Of a stretch of 64,000 bases of DNA, positions 1-10,072 are shown piece after piece; positions within the stretch are counted from its first letter, which is position 1; each line of letters starts with the position of its first letter. Source of the DNA: Clarkia xantiana subsp. parviflora. Its lineage: Eukaryota > Streptophyta > Magnoliopsida > Myrtales > Onagraceae. Location: contig JAPTYO010000002.1 in the NCBI GenBank assembly GCA_036873135.1, positions 34,339,452 through 34,403,451 of the forward strand. Direction: 5' to 3'. The translations under genes and the position numbers were made by a program. A model generated the notes under the pieces. That model saw nothing but the letters and a program-made list of their open reading frames with translations. It ran no database searches and was not told where the DNA came from.

Positions 1-370
1 CAAAAAAGTCACCTTGAGTGGTGCACGAGAAAAGTCGCCTTAAGTGGCGCATGAGAAAAGTTGTCTTAAGTGATGCACGAGATTAAGTCGTCTTAAGTGA
101 TGCATGATTCTTAGATTTACTCTAAGTGTTGTTAAAGTCGCCTTGAGTGGTGCGCGAGATTAAGTCGTCCTAAGTGATGCGCGAGATTAAGTCGTCTTAA
201 GTGATGCATGAGATCAAGTCGTCGTAAGTGATGCGCGACTCTTGGATTTATTCTAAGTATTGGAAAGACGCCGTAAGTGGTGCATTATGGTAAGTCACCT
301 TAAAGTCACCTTAAGTGGTGCAAATTGGTAAATCGTCTTAAGTGATGTGTGAGAATATCTTAAGTGTCGA
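1..370. repeat. Tandem array of about 27 bp in element C
   Basis: About a dozen degenerate copies of a 27-bp unit with core AAGTCGTCTTAAGTGATG follow one another, twice interrupted by an insert containing the motif TTTACTCTAAGTRTTG. Alternating versions read CGCC..AAGTGGTGC and CGTC..AAGTGATGC. Such arrays are typical of the untranslated 3' region of plant Tat-type Gypsy elements. No coding function is suggested. Confidence 0.8.
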
Positions 371-449
371 GGTTTCGACTTAAATAAACATAAGTAAAAG
401 TCGCTTGAAAGAGTGCAAGGGAAAACCGGAACTAAGAAAGTCTGATATT

Positions 450-1300
450 AATGGGGCTCGAAGGCTCGATGATTACAAAAGAAGGAGAATACAAGGACTC
501 TAAAGATAAGCAGTTAGACTTGGTCCTTGTTGGCGGTATCAACGGGAGCAGGGTCCACGAGGTCTGTGGCAGAAGGCTCCACAGGGTCAACCGCTGGAGG
601 GTCGACTATCGGGGCCATGGGATCGAGGAGTTTTTGATGAAGAAGTAGCTCCTCTTCACTCTGAACTTGTGGTATGCATTTCCTGCCTTGAGCATCGGCT
701 TCTCTGGTGGAGATGATGCATCCCCCCCTGGAGAGCTGCATCGTAAGCAGTGCTGGAAATCTCGTTCAGAGCATAGTCGAAGTTGAAAGGCTTCCTCCCC
801 TCGGAACTAGATCCGCTGTCTGAAATCAGGCATGGAAAGGCATATTCAGTTTTCCCGGGAAATTACAAACAAACCAAGTAGAGATGAGGGAAGGAGATAG
901 GCGAACAATAAAGAAGAAACCCTTACTAGACATGATGATTGGAGGAACGAACTTGACGTTGCCGGAAAGGAGATCGGAGGAACACTAAGGTCTTCGGAAT
1001 TACAGAGCTTGAATTCGCAGAGAAGTTGCAGAGAGCTTTTGAAAATTCGTAGATGGTAAAGGAAACTGTACCTTGGGTGAGGGTTTTATAGGCGAAGAGG
1101 ACAGTCGAAGGGACGCTTCGATCTGAATTGTCGAAGTTGAAACGTTCTGATCTGGACCGTTGAGATGAAACGTGCAGAATGGCAACGGGTGCAATGATGA
1201 AACAGCCTGAAAAGCACTTTTCAGAAAAAGCAGGCGCGAAAAATCAGGCACGGGTACTGAAGACGTCGCTTCGTTATCTGCTGCATTTAATGGCTGGGGA
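450..1300 (-). pseudogene. Possible antisense gene remnant in element C
   Basis: Between the tandem array and the 3' LTR the minus strand has open frames, including an acidic, proline-rich one at 514-741 (contains PAVDPVEPSATDLVDPAP) and one covering about 1000-1260. The position and strand match the antisense gene seen more clearly in elements A, B and H. No conserved domain is recognisable and the frames are disconnected. The 243-residue frame at 1000-1731 runs into the LTR, so its N-terminal part is spurious. This is an inference from position. Confidence 0.25.
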
Positions 1301-1787
1301 ACCGAGGAGTCCTCTCGGATTTGGCAGTTATCCACAAGGTATTGAGAAAACGTGAACGAGAAGACCTGTACTAAGTGACTATGCCAAGGGAAAGATCCCC
1401 GACTTCGACGTCGGGAGGTCGGGAGTTGAAAGACACGACGAACTATAAGTCCCTCATGTCTTGGGGGCAAATGATGGGTTCCTCTATGGCCGTTAGGCCC
1501 TTTAACGGTGAGGAAACGGTGAACAGGACCACTGGGCCCTAAATGGAGGTCAAGATGACCCAGGCGAAGGGTCCCGACAGAGGGAGTCCCGATGATGAAA
1601 GGTCCCGACAGAGTCGGTCCCGATAGGTGAGCTGGAAGCTCCCGATGAGAAGCCTTTAAGTAGGCCCCGATGACGAATCCCTGAGAATGATTGGCCCTGT
1701 CACGATGACGAGGGGCCCCGAGCGGTGACACAACGAGATAACTCTGGAGTCCCCGATGTTAGTCGGGACTTGCTATTAGAGGTTAAG

Positions 1788-1925
1788 GCCGACATACGCG
1801 GGGCGTGGCCGAGATACGCGGAGCGTAGCTGAGATACGCGGAGCGTGGCCGAGATACGCGGGGCGTGGCCGAGATAAGCGAGATCATGGCCTAGATAGGC
1901 GGGATCATGCCCAAGATACGCGGAA
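1788..1925. repeat. 20-bp tandem repeat in U3 of LTR C
   Basis: About seven copies of a unit close to GGCCGAGATACGCGGGGCGT precede the TATA box by about 50 bp. The placement would suit a repeated enhancer-like element, but no function is shown. Confidence 0.8.
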
Positions 1926-1977
1926 TACGGGTTAACCACCCAAACGGTTCACCAGGTAACTGAGGTACCTCTCCGCC

Positions 1978-1985
1978 TATAAAAG
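1978..1985 (+). promoter_or_regulatory. TATA box of LTR C
   Basis: TATAAAAG lies in a GC-rich setting about 200 bp before the LTR end, the usual place for the U3/R boundary signal. Confidence 0.6.
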
Positions 1986-2188
1986 GGCAGAGGCTACCTC
2001 AGATCACATTACGTTTTGAGATACGTTACTTGAGATTACTGCTTGCCAGTCCACTCGAGATACTCATTTAAGCATCGGAGAGGGATTCTGGGTCACCGCC
2101 CGGTCTATCCCCTCTTGCAGGATTGCGTGGAGCTAAGGAGCTAGGATCGCCGTCAAAGAACGTACCGGAGTTCCGTCGTGATCCAACA

Positions 2189-3190
2189 TACTCCAAAGAG
2201 AGTAATACCTCACATGAAAGGATTGGTGGACAAACCATCCTTCATGAAAAGGTGTCCGTCCAAAGAGGCGGTCATCCCTAAACTACTCCAAGAGAGTAAT
2301 ATTTCACATGAACGGGTTGTTGACAAACCACCCTTCATAGGTGTTCGTCCAAAGAGGCAGTCAACCCCAAACACTCCAAGTGAGTATAATAAAGGGTCGG
2401 TAGACAAACCGCCCTCCATTTTTGATCGTACAAAGAGACGATCGTCCATAAACACTCCGAGTGAGTAAAATAAAGGATCGAACCATAGTCGATCGTACAA
2501 AGAGACGATCGTTCATAAAAGCTCCAAGTGAGTAATATAAAGGTCGGTAGACAAACCGCCCTCCATAGTCGATCGTACAAAGAGACGATCGTCCATAAAA
2601 GCTCCAAGTGAGTAATATAAAGGTCGGTAGACAAACTGCCCTCCATAGTCGATCGTACATAGAAACGATCGTCCATAAACACTCCGAGTGAGTAAGATAA
2701 AGGGTCGGTAGACAAACCACCATCCATAGTCGATCGTACAAAGAGATGATCGTCCATAAAAGCTCCAAGTGAGTAGTATAAGGGTCGGTAGACAAACCGC
2801 CCACCATAGTCGATCATACAAATAGACGATCGTCCATAAACACTCCAAGTGAGTAAAATAAATGGTTGGTAGACAAACCAGCCTCCATAGTCGATCGTAC
2901 AAAGAGACGGTCGTCCATAAAAACTCCAATAGAGTAATATAAGGGTCGGTAGACGAACCGCCCTCCATAGTCGATCTTACAAGGAGATGATCGTCCATAT
3001 AAAACTCCAAGAGAGTAATATAAGAGTCGGTAGACGAACCGCCCTCCATAGTCGATCGTACAAAGAGACGATCATCCATAAAATACTCCAAGAGAGTGAT
3101 TTAAGGGTTGGTGGGCAAACCACAGTTCATACAAATGTGTTCGTACAAAGAGACAATCATCCTAAAACTACTCCACAAGAGTAATATTTT
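2189..3190. repeat. 81-bp tandem array in element D
   Basis: About 12 copies of a unit of 80-82 bp, with the landmark CCATAGTCGATCGTACAAAG (for example at 2482, 2563, 2643 and 2724), followed by GACGATCGTCCATAAA, CTCCAAGTGAGTAATATAA and GGTCGGTAGACAAACCGCC. Copies at the left and right ends are the most diverged. The unit contains the self-complementary pieces CGATCG and GGTCGGTAGACAAACCGCC. Long minus-strand frames here (about 100-190 residues, rich in YDRLW and SLGVF) are by-products of the periodicity because 81 is a multiple of 3. Confidence 0.9.
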
Positions 3191-3275
3191 ACATGAAATA
3201 ATTGGGTAATGGATGCATGTTCATTAAACTCAGAGCCTAATGCAGGCAAAGCCTCCATCAGCCTTGGGGGGCAAA

Positions 3276-3676
3276 TGATGGATATTGATATAAATTTATA
3301 GATTTGATACCATAACGGTATTGACTATAATAGTCTAATATCATAATGGTCAATCAGCTATAAATATTCAGTTACCATAATAGTAATTGCCTAAATATTC
3401 TGTTACTATAACGACAATCGTCAATAAATTGTTATATACCATAATAGTTATTATACTATTTTATATAAACAGTTATCTTATGATTATTGGAGAGAGGAAA
3501 AATATATACAATAGTGATCCCTCTCTTTATATAAACAGTTACTAATTTGATCGCCGGAGAGGGATCGCCGGAGCTCGCCCTGGCATTGTTCCATTTTGCA
3601 GGTGTGTGCCGGGATTCGAAGACTAAGGAGCTCGGAGACATCGCGAAAATCATCTCGGTAAATCCAGGATCCAACA
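3276..3676 (+). repeat. 3' LTR of element D
   Basis: The 401-bp LTR runs TGATGGATATTG...GATCCAACA directly after the polypurine tract. U3 is AT-rich with repeated variants of ACCATAATGGT. A TATA box (TATATAAA) lies at 3528-3535. The GGAGAGGGATCGCCGG and TTTTGCAGGTGTGTG signature follows. Confidence 0.75.
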
Positions 3677-3681
3677 ATGAC

Positions 3682-4370
3682 TTACATGAGTTTCGACCTA
3701 ATAAGGATGCAACTAAGATTATTAAACATTAATTAGAGGATTATCATTAAAAAATTATTATTTGGCCAAATGAAAATCAAACTGAGTTAATTAGATTCGT
3801 GGCATAATCAATCCAGATTTATAGAGATTTTTAGAATTTGGACATATTATTTGTTTTTTCTGGGTGATTGCACCTAGCGATTGGGCTAGATCTGTACCAA
3901 GCAAGTAACCTTTTCGGCCACTAACCTAGCTAGTAATTATTAGATATAAAATATTTGGGACCTATTTTCTTAAGGCCTCTAGCAACAATTTGGGTTATTT
4001 GGGCCTTGAGCCGGGCTTGTACGCTATAGATACAGCAAGCTGAAGCATCTTCTTCGAGTAACAGAAGAATATAACTCATCAGCTATTGAGTAGAGTTTGA
4101 GAATCGATTTCCGTCTGCACACAGAAAACTGTGCCTATTGAAAGGGTGATTATTTTTATAATTTATTTATGAGTAAATATTTAAAATGTGAAATTTCTTG
4201 TGAAATTTCAATAGAAAGTAAGAAATAGAAAGTAAATGAACAAGTGTATTGGTGCTTGGTGGGATCCAATATCACTTTCTATAGAAATTTCACAGTTTGT
4301 AGCAACACCCTTTATTTATTTATTTCAATCTATTATTTTTTATTAATTATTTGATAATTCATATTTTTAA
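3682..4370. other. Non-genic sequence between D and the Mutator-like element
   Basis: AT-rich sequence with no credible gene on either strand. A weak candidate for a small inverted-repeat element at about 4144-4310 (ends GGGTG and CACCC; inner GTGAAATTTC and GAAATTTCAC) has no clear target duplication. Confidence 0.6.
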
Positions 4371-5086
4371 GGGGAAAAGAACCTATTGACAGTTTGAATT
4401 TTACACCATGTGTCAGTTTGTGTCTGAGGTTTACAAACGGTTTCTGAATTTACATATATGTTGCTATTTGGTGTCTCCGTCTATTTTGGCAGTTAAGTTG
4501 GACGGAATGATGTCACGTGCTGGTCACGTGAGGGCAATAATTTTAAAATACCCAGAATGACCCCAACACGTTCAGGCCGATTTCCGGCCAAGTCCCGGCC
4601 GATTAAGGCCAATTACGGCCGATTTAGGGCTAAGCATCTCCAATTCCGGCCTATTGCGGCCAAACCCACCCCGATTCCGGCCGATTACGGCCAACCCACC
4701 CCGATTCCGGCCGATTACGGCCAAACCCACCCCGATTCCGGCCGATTACGGCCAAACCCGTCCCGATTACGACCTATTCCGGCCGATTTTGGCTGATTTT
4801 CGGCTAATTCCGACCGATTGGAGGTGGGTGTCTGGAGGTTGGTGGCTGGAGGTAGGTGGCCGGAGTCGGGGTGGGTGGCCGGATTGTCAGTTGTTTTTTT
4901 TTTAAAAGGGCAAAATTGTCTTTTTCAAGTAAGTCTGTTAAATTTAACCCAAAAAACTAACGGAAAACCAAATAGGCACAAAACTGAAAATTGGGACACT
5001 AAATATAAACATTTTAAAATTGAGACACCAAACTGACACATGGAGTAAAATCCAGACTGTTTTTAGGTTATATTCCCTATTTTTAA
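4362..5086. mobile_element. Non-autonomous Mutator-like element with 9-bp TSD
   Basis: The element is 4371-5077 (707 bp), flanked by a perfect 9-bp direct repeat TATTTTTAA (4362-4370 and 5078-5086), the TSD length typical of Mutator-like elements. Its ends are long imperfect terminal inverted repeats. The 5' end reads GGGGAAAAGAACCTATTGAC; the reverse complement of the 3' end reads GGGAATATAACCTAAAAAC. Similarity continues inward for over 100 bp, past a CATGTGTCAGTTTG block and a GCNATTTGG block. No transposase is present. The interior holds a GC-rich proline-coding stretch with a 30-32-bp tandem repeat, which may be captured sequence. Confidence 0.87.
4642..4770. repeat. Tandem repeat inside the Mutator-like element
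   Basis: Four copies of a 30-32-bp unit built from ATTCCGGCCGATTACGGCCA and AACCCACCCCG. Each unit contains the palindromic core CGGCCG and CGGCC words. Open frames across it (PTPIPADYGQ repeats) follow from the repeat and are not evidence of a gene. Confidence 0.85.
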
Positions 5087-5424
5087 TCAGTATATTATGT
5101 ATCAGCAATCAGATGTTTCACTGAAATACAATCCTGTAAACATAAACAATATGCATAGTCCACTAGTTTTATTTCACTCCCTGGAAAATGAGTATTGCAT
5201 TTTATTATTAGAACTAGCATATATACACTCCCTCAAGTGAGAAATTTTTGTCGATTTTCCCTCCATATAAAGGCCAAATAAAAAAAATCCCTCCCAAAGA
5301 GAGAATTTATGAAAACGCCCCATATTGCAGATAATACATGCGGAACTTTTATGTTCCGCATGTATTATCTGCGGAATATAATATATTGTAGATATTAACT
5401 ACTGATTAAAAATCTCTTAGTTAA
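5087..5424. other. Short non-genic flank of element A
   Basis: AT-rich sequence without a gene. It contains the hairpin at 5327-5372 and ends in GTTAA (5420-5424), the left TSD of element A. Confidence 0.6.
5327..5372. repeat. Perfect inverted repeat: 20-bp arms, 6-nt loop
   Basis: GCAGATAATACATGCGGAAC (5327-5346) is followed by TTTTAT and then by its exact reverse complement (5353-5372). After a 2-nt bulge, ATATT/AATAT pairing adds five more base pairs. No terminator, tRNA or known small-RNA family is recognised. It lies 52 bp before element A. Confidence 0.9.
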
Positions 5425-5722
5425 TGATGGGTATACGTCCGATTCAGGTTCGTTTTATATTATTCGGACTTCGTTTACACGTCAAACCCACCAACGGCTC
5501 TAAAATATTCACCCGCGAGTTTAAAACGGCCCAGGACATATACGGGCGTGTCCCGGACAAAAAAATCGTCCGAATTGCTCCCCGCGAAGACGCGTAAACC
5601 CCTATATATACATTACACACGTAGGGCTTCCCGACATCAACTTTACGCTCGTCTATGCCCGACATATTTTACATTAAACCGGCGTCAGACCATTCAAAAC
5701 TGGGTTAGAGTCCAAAGTTCCC

Positions 5723-5730
5723 TATAAATA
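5723..5730 (+). promoter_or_regulatory. TATA box of the 5' LTR of A
   Basis: TATAAATA within CCCTATAAATAGGAGCC. The same signal is kept in the 3' LTR (28170-28177). Confidence 0.7.
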
Positions 5731-5908
5731 GGAGCCTTGGTCACCCATTTCAGAGTTAAGTTGACAAGGAAGCTCTGACCTCTCTCTAGCTTTCTCTCTC
5801 TAGATCTCTAATTTAAGCATCAGAGAGGGTTCATCGCACTCCACCCCATCTATGTGGTGTGCGATATTACCCCTTGTGCAGGTGTTAGGAGGAACACATG
5901 CACATACC

Positions 5909-6035
5909 GCAAGGCGCGTACACGCGCATACTCCGCAAGGTGCGTACACGCGCATACTTTGCAAGGTGCGTACACGCGCATACTTTGCAAGGCGCGTATA
6001 TGCGCATACACCGCAAGGTTCATACATGCGCAAAC
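5909..6035. repeat. 26-bp tandem repeat in LTR A
   Basis: Five copies of GCAAGGYGCGTACACGCGCATACTT, each containing GCGTACACGCGC, which is nearly self-complementary. The 3' LTR has four copies (28357-28470). Copy number has therefore changed since insertion, when the LTRs were presumably identical. Confidence 0.85.
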
Positions 6036-6291
6036 ACTACAAGATACTCAAACAATTAGTCATTTTAAGGGCTTACAAGTCCCCAACAGTCCGACGCTCC
6101 GACTCTTCGATAGTCCGACGCTCCGACGCTCCGACGCTCCGACTGTCCGACGCTCCGACTCTCCGACAGTCCGACATCCCGACTGTCGGACACCCGCGAG
6201 CTCAAACAACCCGTTAGCATAACTACACAACACTTCAAGGACCAGACGAACTTCGAGTCAACGACCCGCGAAGAGTCAAGATCCAACATTT

Positions 6292-6307
6292 TGGCGCCGT
6301 CCGTGAG
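6292..6307 (+). other. Primer binding site of element A
   Basis: TGGCGCCGTCCGTGAG starts 3 bp after the LTR end. Its first nine bases are complementary to the 3' end of plant tRNA-Asp (ACGGCGCCA). The rest diverges, as is common for this element group. Confidence 0.75.
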
Positions 6308-6633
6308 ATTCGAACAAACAAGCACTCGCTAACCAGCAGCAGCTACATGGAAAAAATATACATCATACATGGTGGTGTTATGTAAGGGAAGCATACGCGT
6401 CCTAGAAGATGCAACATGCTGAAAAACACCAACATGATGATGAACCAACCCAAACGTTGACATTCATAGAGGCTTCCAAATAGGAGATGCATAGTCTAGC
6501 ACATATACATGCAAAGAACAAAACTGGAGCGCTACGTCGCGCTACGTCGCCCTACGTCACCTTACGCCTCCCCACGTCGCACTACGCTGCGCTACTTTGA
6601 TGTCGTAACCACCGCTATGGCGACTGTGTCTAC
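6308..6633 (+). other. Leader of element A before insertion H
   Basis: No gag frame is recognised. A short run of GCTACGTCGC-like words (about 6530-6600) is the only structure seen. Insertion H follows at 6634. Confidence 0.5.
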
Positions 6634-7414
6634 TGTTAAGACGTGTGTATCAGGTCGATGGGTCTTCGGTCCGAATGAGACTTCTCACGGGTAAATTGCT
6701 TTCTTTGATGATCTGTTGACTCGTAAATGTAATCCGTCGGCTCAAAGTGGTCCGTCGTGTCGCTCCCTGCCGACCTGCACAAGGGGCAATATCGAGCTCG
6801 GAGAGGGGGGGGGGTGGTGCTCGATGTGCCCTCTCTGATGCCTAAGTCAGTCTGAGATTCTTAGAGAGATAAAGTAGAGAGAAGGCAGAGCTAAAAATGT
6901 GTAAAGATGCAACATGATCCAAATGAATAGAATTTGCGAAGTATATATAGGCTATGAGGGGATTAAGGTGGCTTAATGACACCGTTAATCCCTAAACGTA
7001 CTTCATTAACACATAACAGCCAGATTAAAACCTTTAAATACACGGGGAGGTGAGTGAAAAAGTCTAAGTATGAGTCGAGTAAAATGGATGTTGGGATCCT
7101 TGGGGTCGGACGGAAAATTCGACCCCTAAGGCCTCCGACCCCTCCTAGGAGAGGTCGGGTGAGGCCACCTGATCCCTCCTAAGGGAGATTGGGTTGACCC
7201 ACCCGATCCCTCCTAGGGGAGATCGGGTCGTCTAGCCCGATCTCACCTAGGTGAGACCAACGGACCGGTTCGGACGAATATTTTTGGCTCGTCCGGGCCG
7301 TTCGCGTTGTGAGTGAAGTGTTCGGGTCCAAGTTTCAATTTTCAATCGTAAGCGGGGCGATCAAAATAAGACAATCCGAAGGGAGACGGGTTCAAATTGG
7401 GCGTATATCCATCA
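6634..7414 (-). repeat. 3' LTR of element H, reversed
   Basis: On the minus strand it starts TGATGGATATACGCCC (7414 leftwards) and ends CTTAACA at 6634. It carries the reversed signature GCCCTCTCTGATGCCTAAGTC and CCTGCACAAGGGGC. It is 781 bp, against 748 and 783 bp for the LTRs of B. A palindrome-rich U3 block lies at 7115-7255. Confidence 0.85.
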
Positions 7415-7639
7415 CGTGCCACCGAGTCAACCAATGGCTTAACCCTTGATTAACTCTATTTTACGATGGGATGACACGCACAATTTGAAACCGTGTTGTT
7501 ACCTCTTGACGAATCCTTTGCTTGTCTGCAGGCGCCTTTTCCGGGCCTTATCCTCCATTTCTCAAAATAGAGGAAGAGTAAACGTTAGAGCAAAAGGGGA
7601 CGTGCTTAGACACACGCCCGAAAAATGTGGATATAAAAA

Positions 7640-8170
7640 TTCGATCTTCTCATGTATGTATCTAAAAATACGTACATGCATGGGGATGCAATGCAATCAT
7701 GGATATGGACTAAGGTAACTTCATTTTACACCATCATAATCAATACATGCACATGTGGGGTGAACCCGGTCTGTGGAAAAATGCTTAGACCGGGTCTAAA
7801 ATTTTTCGAAGTATGGGAATGTGAAATATATGCATATGGGAAATGCTAATTTTAGTGAACATGGATATATCATGAACATGAGTGTGTGTACTAGCTAGCA
7901 TACATGCAAGTAGAAACACAAGTATGGAAGTGGGTGTGGATAGGCTGCAATCATGGACATGAATGTATGCAGGAATATATATCAACCATGTATATGGATG
8001 TCTAAGTGTTTGGATGCATTTGAGTATGTATGTGGGCATGCACGTGAGCGTAAGCATAAACATGTGCATATGCATGGAAGGGTCGTGAACATAAGCATGA
8101 GTGATGGCGATGGTGCACTTGTAGATGTAAATCATAAATATGAATATAAATGTAAGAGTGAGATAAACCC
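7640..8170. repeat. TG/CA-rich low-complexity stretch in H
   Basis: Degenerate words such as CATGTATG, GCATGCACGTG and CATATGCATGG fill this stretch. The counterpart in B is 24230-24560 in reverse orientation. Short frames rich in His, Met, Tyr and Cys on both strands follow from this composition. Confidence 0.6.
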
Positions 8171-8629
8171 CCTTCTATCCGAGAGTGCTGGCCTTGTCAC
8201 TTGATGGGACACATCGTTCTGCCTCCCTTGTATTAGTACGAGCATTGTCTTTAATACTCGACTTTTGACAGGTGTGACATTTTCCTTCCTTTGCTGGAGA
8301 GTGTGTATGGCTCTTGACCCTTGTCCTGCAATTCGTTTTACATAAAAGTGGGGGTGAAAATGCTTACAAGCTTTTCTTCTTACCTATCGCGTGCGGAGAG
8401 GTTTATTGACATATGTTAAGGATTTCCCCTTCCTTCGGATGTGTCGGAGCGTCGTTTCTTTTGGGGGAAGCTAAAAATTTGCCCTCTTTGTAGTGCTTTG
8501 GGGTTTGTTCCTTTTGGCGGTGTATCTCGCCCTTTGATGGTCAGATATCTTGGGTGTCGGTTTTGCCCCCGTAGCTTGATGTTGAGGTTGCCCCCGTAAT
8601 GGGCGTATCCCGCCCTTCCATGAGTAAGG

Positions 8630-9600
8630 GTCGACCTTTGCATCGGTTGCTCGAATGGCTGGTCGGCCTTTGGGGAGTTTTCTCCTTTGGACAAGGAGAC
8701 CATGAAGATCATTTATCAAAGCAATTGGATCAAATCTCATTGTCCTGTGTCTTGGGTGTCCGAGGTGGACTTGTATGAACCGGGTATTCGCTTGACCCTT
8801 CCTTTCATGAGTCTGGTATGTCATTAATCCTCTTGTTTTCATTCATCTTTTGTTTCCTCCTTGTTGGTTGGTTTCATGGAAAAACGTATAATGTGAAGGT
8901 GGAACGTTTCGAACGCACCGTTGATTTGGATAGGAAGAAGGTACCCTCTAGTTCTGCTTCTGAGGTCAAGAAATATTCTAAGTCAGGGAAGGCTGCAGAG
9001 GCTTCTAGTATGTTCTTTTTCTATTCTCTTTACTTTATGGTATACTTATGAATGTCCTCATGTTGCTTTCTTCTTGTTGTTAGAGCATTCGCCCCTAGTT
9101 ACCGAGCGGGTTCTTGCGGTGGGAAAAAGTTCAAGTCAATCCAAGTCTTAGGCACAGAAGCCTGATTCTGAGGTCGGGCCCTCGACTGCCAAGAAGAAGA
9201 AATCCGCGAGAGACTCTCCTTCAAGTCCCCGTTTGCCAACTCCCTCTCGTGATAAGGAGATAGTGGTCTAAGAGGCGCCCTTTTTGCTTGATGAAGGGAA
9301 GCAACCTGTGGATGGCGATGGGATGAACATAGATCTTGATGTCTCTCCTCTATCCTCTGCCCCCAGTCGAGGGGCCGAGTCTCAAGTCTGTTTCTTCTTC
9401 ATGTAGGTTTGACGACTTTGAAGGTGCCTTTGGCATACCTATGGGGTCATGTGATTAACCATTGCGTTGAATATCTTGCTTTTGGTGATGGGTGTGATCA
9501 TCGCCTTTCATTGAGACTCGTTTCTTTTTCCATGGCTCTAATTAAGATAGCAAATTTCTGCTTGAAAGTTTGGTGGAGATTGCTCTCGAGTTAGCCTCTA
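8630..9600 (+). pseudogene. Antisense gene of element H, exon-like segments
   Basis: Relative to H this gene is antisense. A frame ending about 8812 contains IYQSNWIKSHCPVSW and stops at a GTATGT splice donor-like site. A second segment (about 8896-9008) encodes KKVPSSSASEVKKYSKSGKA and again ends at GTATGT. A third starts after CTTGTTGTTAG (about 9083) and encodes LVTERVLAVGKSSSQSKS before a stop. The corresponding minus-strand region of B has the same segments and the same GTATGT and TTGTTGTTAG borders. The third segment resembles the antisense gene of A (shared LVTERV). The protein is lysine/serine-rich with no recognised domain and no assigned function. In-frame stops show it is decayed. 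Confidence 0.45.
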
Positions 9601-9849
9601 CTAGTATCTGAGTTTTGATCGTTGTGGGGATTGTTTCGTTATATGCCCCCAATAGTGCTTGTCGTGATTCTCCGCTTTATGGTTGATTTCGTGAAATATA
9701 GAGGCTGTCTTCATAATGAGGACGTCTCCTACCTGGTAACATTCAGGAAGGTTGAAATATAATTGCAGACCTTTTATGAGCGTAAGAAGGGTATTGCTTT
9801 TCCCTTTTCCTTGGGCCTCCTCTTAAGGTTAGACGTAGGCTCTTTAGGT

Positions 9850-9995
9850 TTGTGGTCTTGATAGCATCCTTGCGATGTGTATACTTTATAGCCGTTTCTT
9901 GATGTGTGGACATGATAGCCACCTCTTGGTATGTGGACATGATAGCCACTTTGTAGTGTGTGGACCTGATAGCCACTTCGCGATGTATGGAGTTA
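9850..9995. repeat. 27-bp tandem repeat in H
   Basis: About five copies of a unit containing GGACATGATAGCCAC, the reverse complement of the repeat in B at 22584-22790. Confidence 0.8.
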
Positions 9996-10072
9996 TGCTT
10001 TAGCATTCCTTTCTTATTGGAGAAGCTTCATTGCTATAGTTGCCTTTTGTTTAGGCTATGTTTGTTAGGTTT

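Larger units (their letters stand above)
1..2188 (+). mobile_element. Element C: 3' end of a Gypsy-type LTR retrotransposon, cut by the window edge
   Basis: The stretch ends in an LTR (1472-2188) that begins TGATGGG right after a polypurine tract (TTGGGGGCAAA, 1461-1471) and ends GATCCAACA. Upstream lie a 27-bp tandem array and antisense open frames, the layout seen downstream of the protein-coding part in elements A and B of this window. The 5' half lies beyond base 1, so neither the partner LTR nor the left copy of the expected TSD (TACTC, 2189-2193) can be checked. The element lies in the tandem-repeat tail of element D. A solo LTR is less likely because the polypurine tract is retained. 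Confidence 0.7.
1472..2188 (+). repeat. 3' LTR of element C
   Basis: The 717-bp LTR runs TGATGGGTTCC...GATCCAACA. It has a TATA box (TATAAAAG, 1978-1985) and then the U5-type signature shared by the Gypsy LTRs here: CATCGGAGAGGGATTC and, about 40 bp on, CCCCTCTTGCAGG. U3 holds a 20-bp tandem repeat at 1788-1925. Confidence 0.75.
2189..3676 (+). mobile_element. Element D: 3' end of a second Gypsy-type LTR retrotransposon
   Basis: Visible sequence is an 81-bp tandem array (2189-3190), a polypurine tract (CTTGGGGGGCAAA, ending at 3275) and a 3' LTR (3276-3676). The array begins exactly where LTR C ends, and TACTCC at the junction matches the array's own unit, so C inserted into the array of D. 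The rest of D must lie left of C, outside the window. The candidate right TSD is ATGAC (3677-3681). Confidence 0.65.
5425..6288 (+). repeat. 5' LTR of element A
   Basis: The 864-bp LTR has a TATA box at 5723-5730, then CTCTCTAGCTTTCTCTCTCTAG and CATCAGAGAGGGTTCATCGC, then CCCCTTGTGCAGG. Its downstream part has a 26-bp tandem repeat (5909-6035) and short CCGACGCTCCGACT-type repeats (6090-6190). Both are expanded compared with the 3' LTR. Confidence 0.92.
6634..10072 (-). mobile_element. Element H: truncated reverse-oriented relative of element B
   Basis: The left end is a B-type LTR in reverse orientation (6634-7414), followed by the reverse complement of B's polypurine-tract region. The interior from 7415 to about 10072 aligns collinearly, in inverted orientation, with 22487-24952 of B (both hold the CATGTGCATATGCATGG-type low-complexity stretch, the antisense gene and the 27-bp array). 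Similarity to B stops at about 10072, and no second LTR is found, so the 5' portion is missing. H lies inside element A. It is more diverged from B than B's two LTRs are from each other. Confidence 0.82.

Noticed and set aside
1000..1731. 243-residue minus-strand frame
   Set aside because: It crosses the boundary between internal region and LTR; only its C-terminal part could belong to an antisense gene.
2210..3091. Minus-strand frames of 96-192 residues with repeated YDRLW, SLGVF and CLPT motifs, resembling a repeat protein
   Set aside because: They lie wholly in the 81-bp tandem array, in several frames at once, because the period is divisible by three and lacks stops.
4144..4310. Possible small inverted-repeat transposon (GGGTG...CACCC with GTGAAATTTC arms)
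   Set aside because: No target duplication of 2, 3, 8 or 9 bp flanks it and the outer repeats are very short.
5852..6222. Two overlapping 121-122-residue frames in LTR A
   Set aside because: They run through the 26-bp and CCGACGCT repeats and exist in two frames at once.
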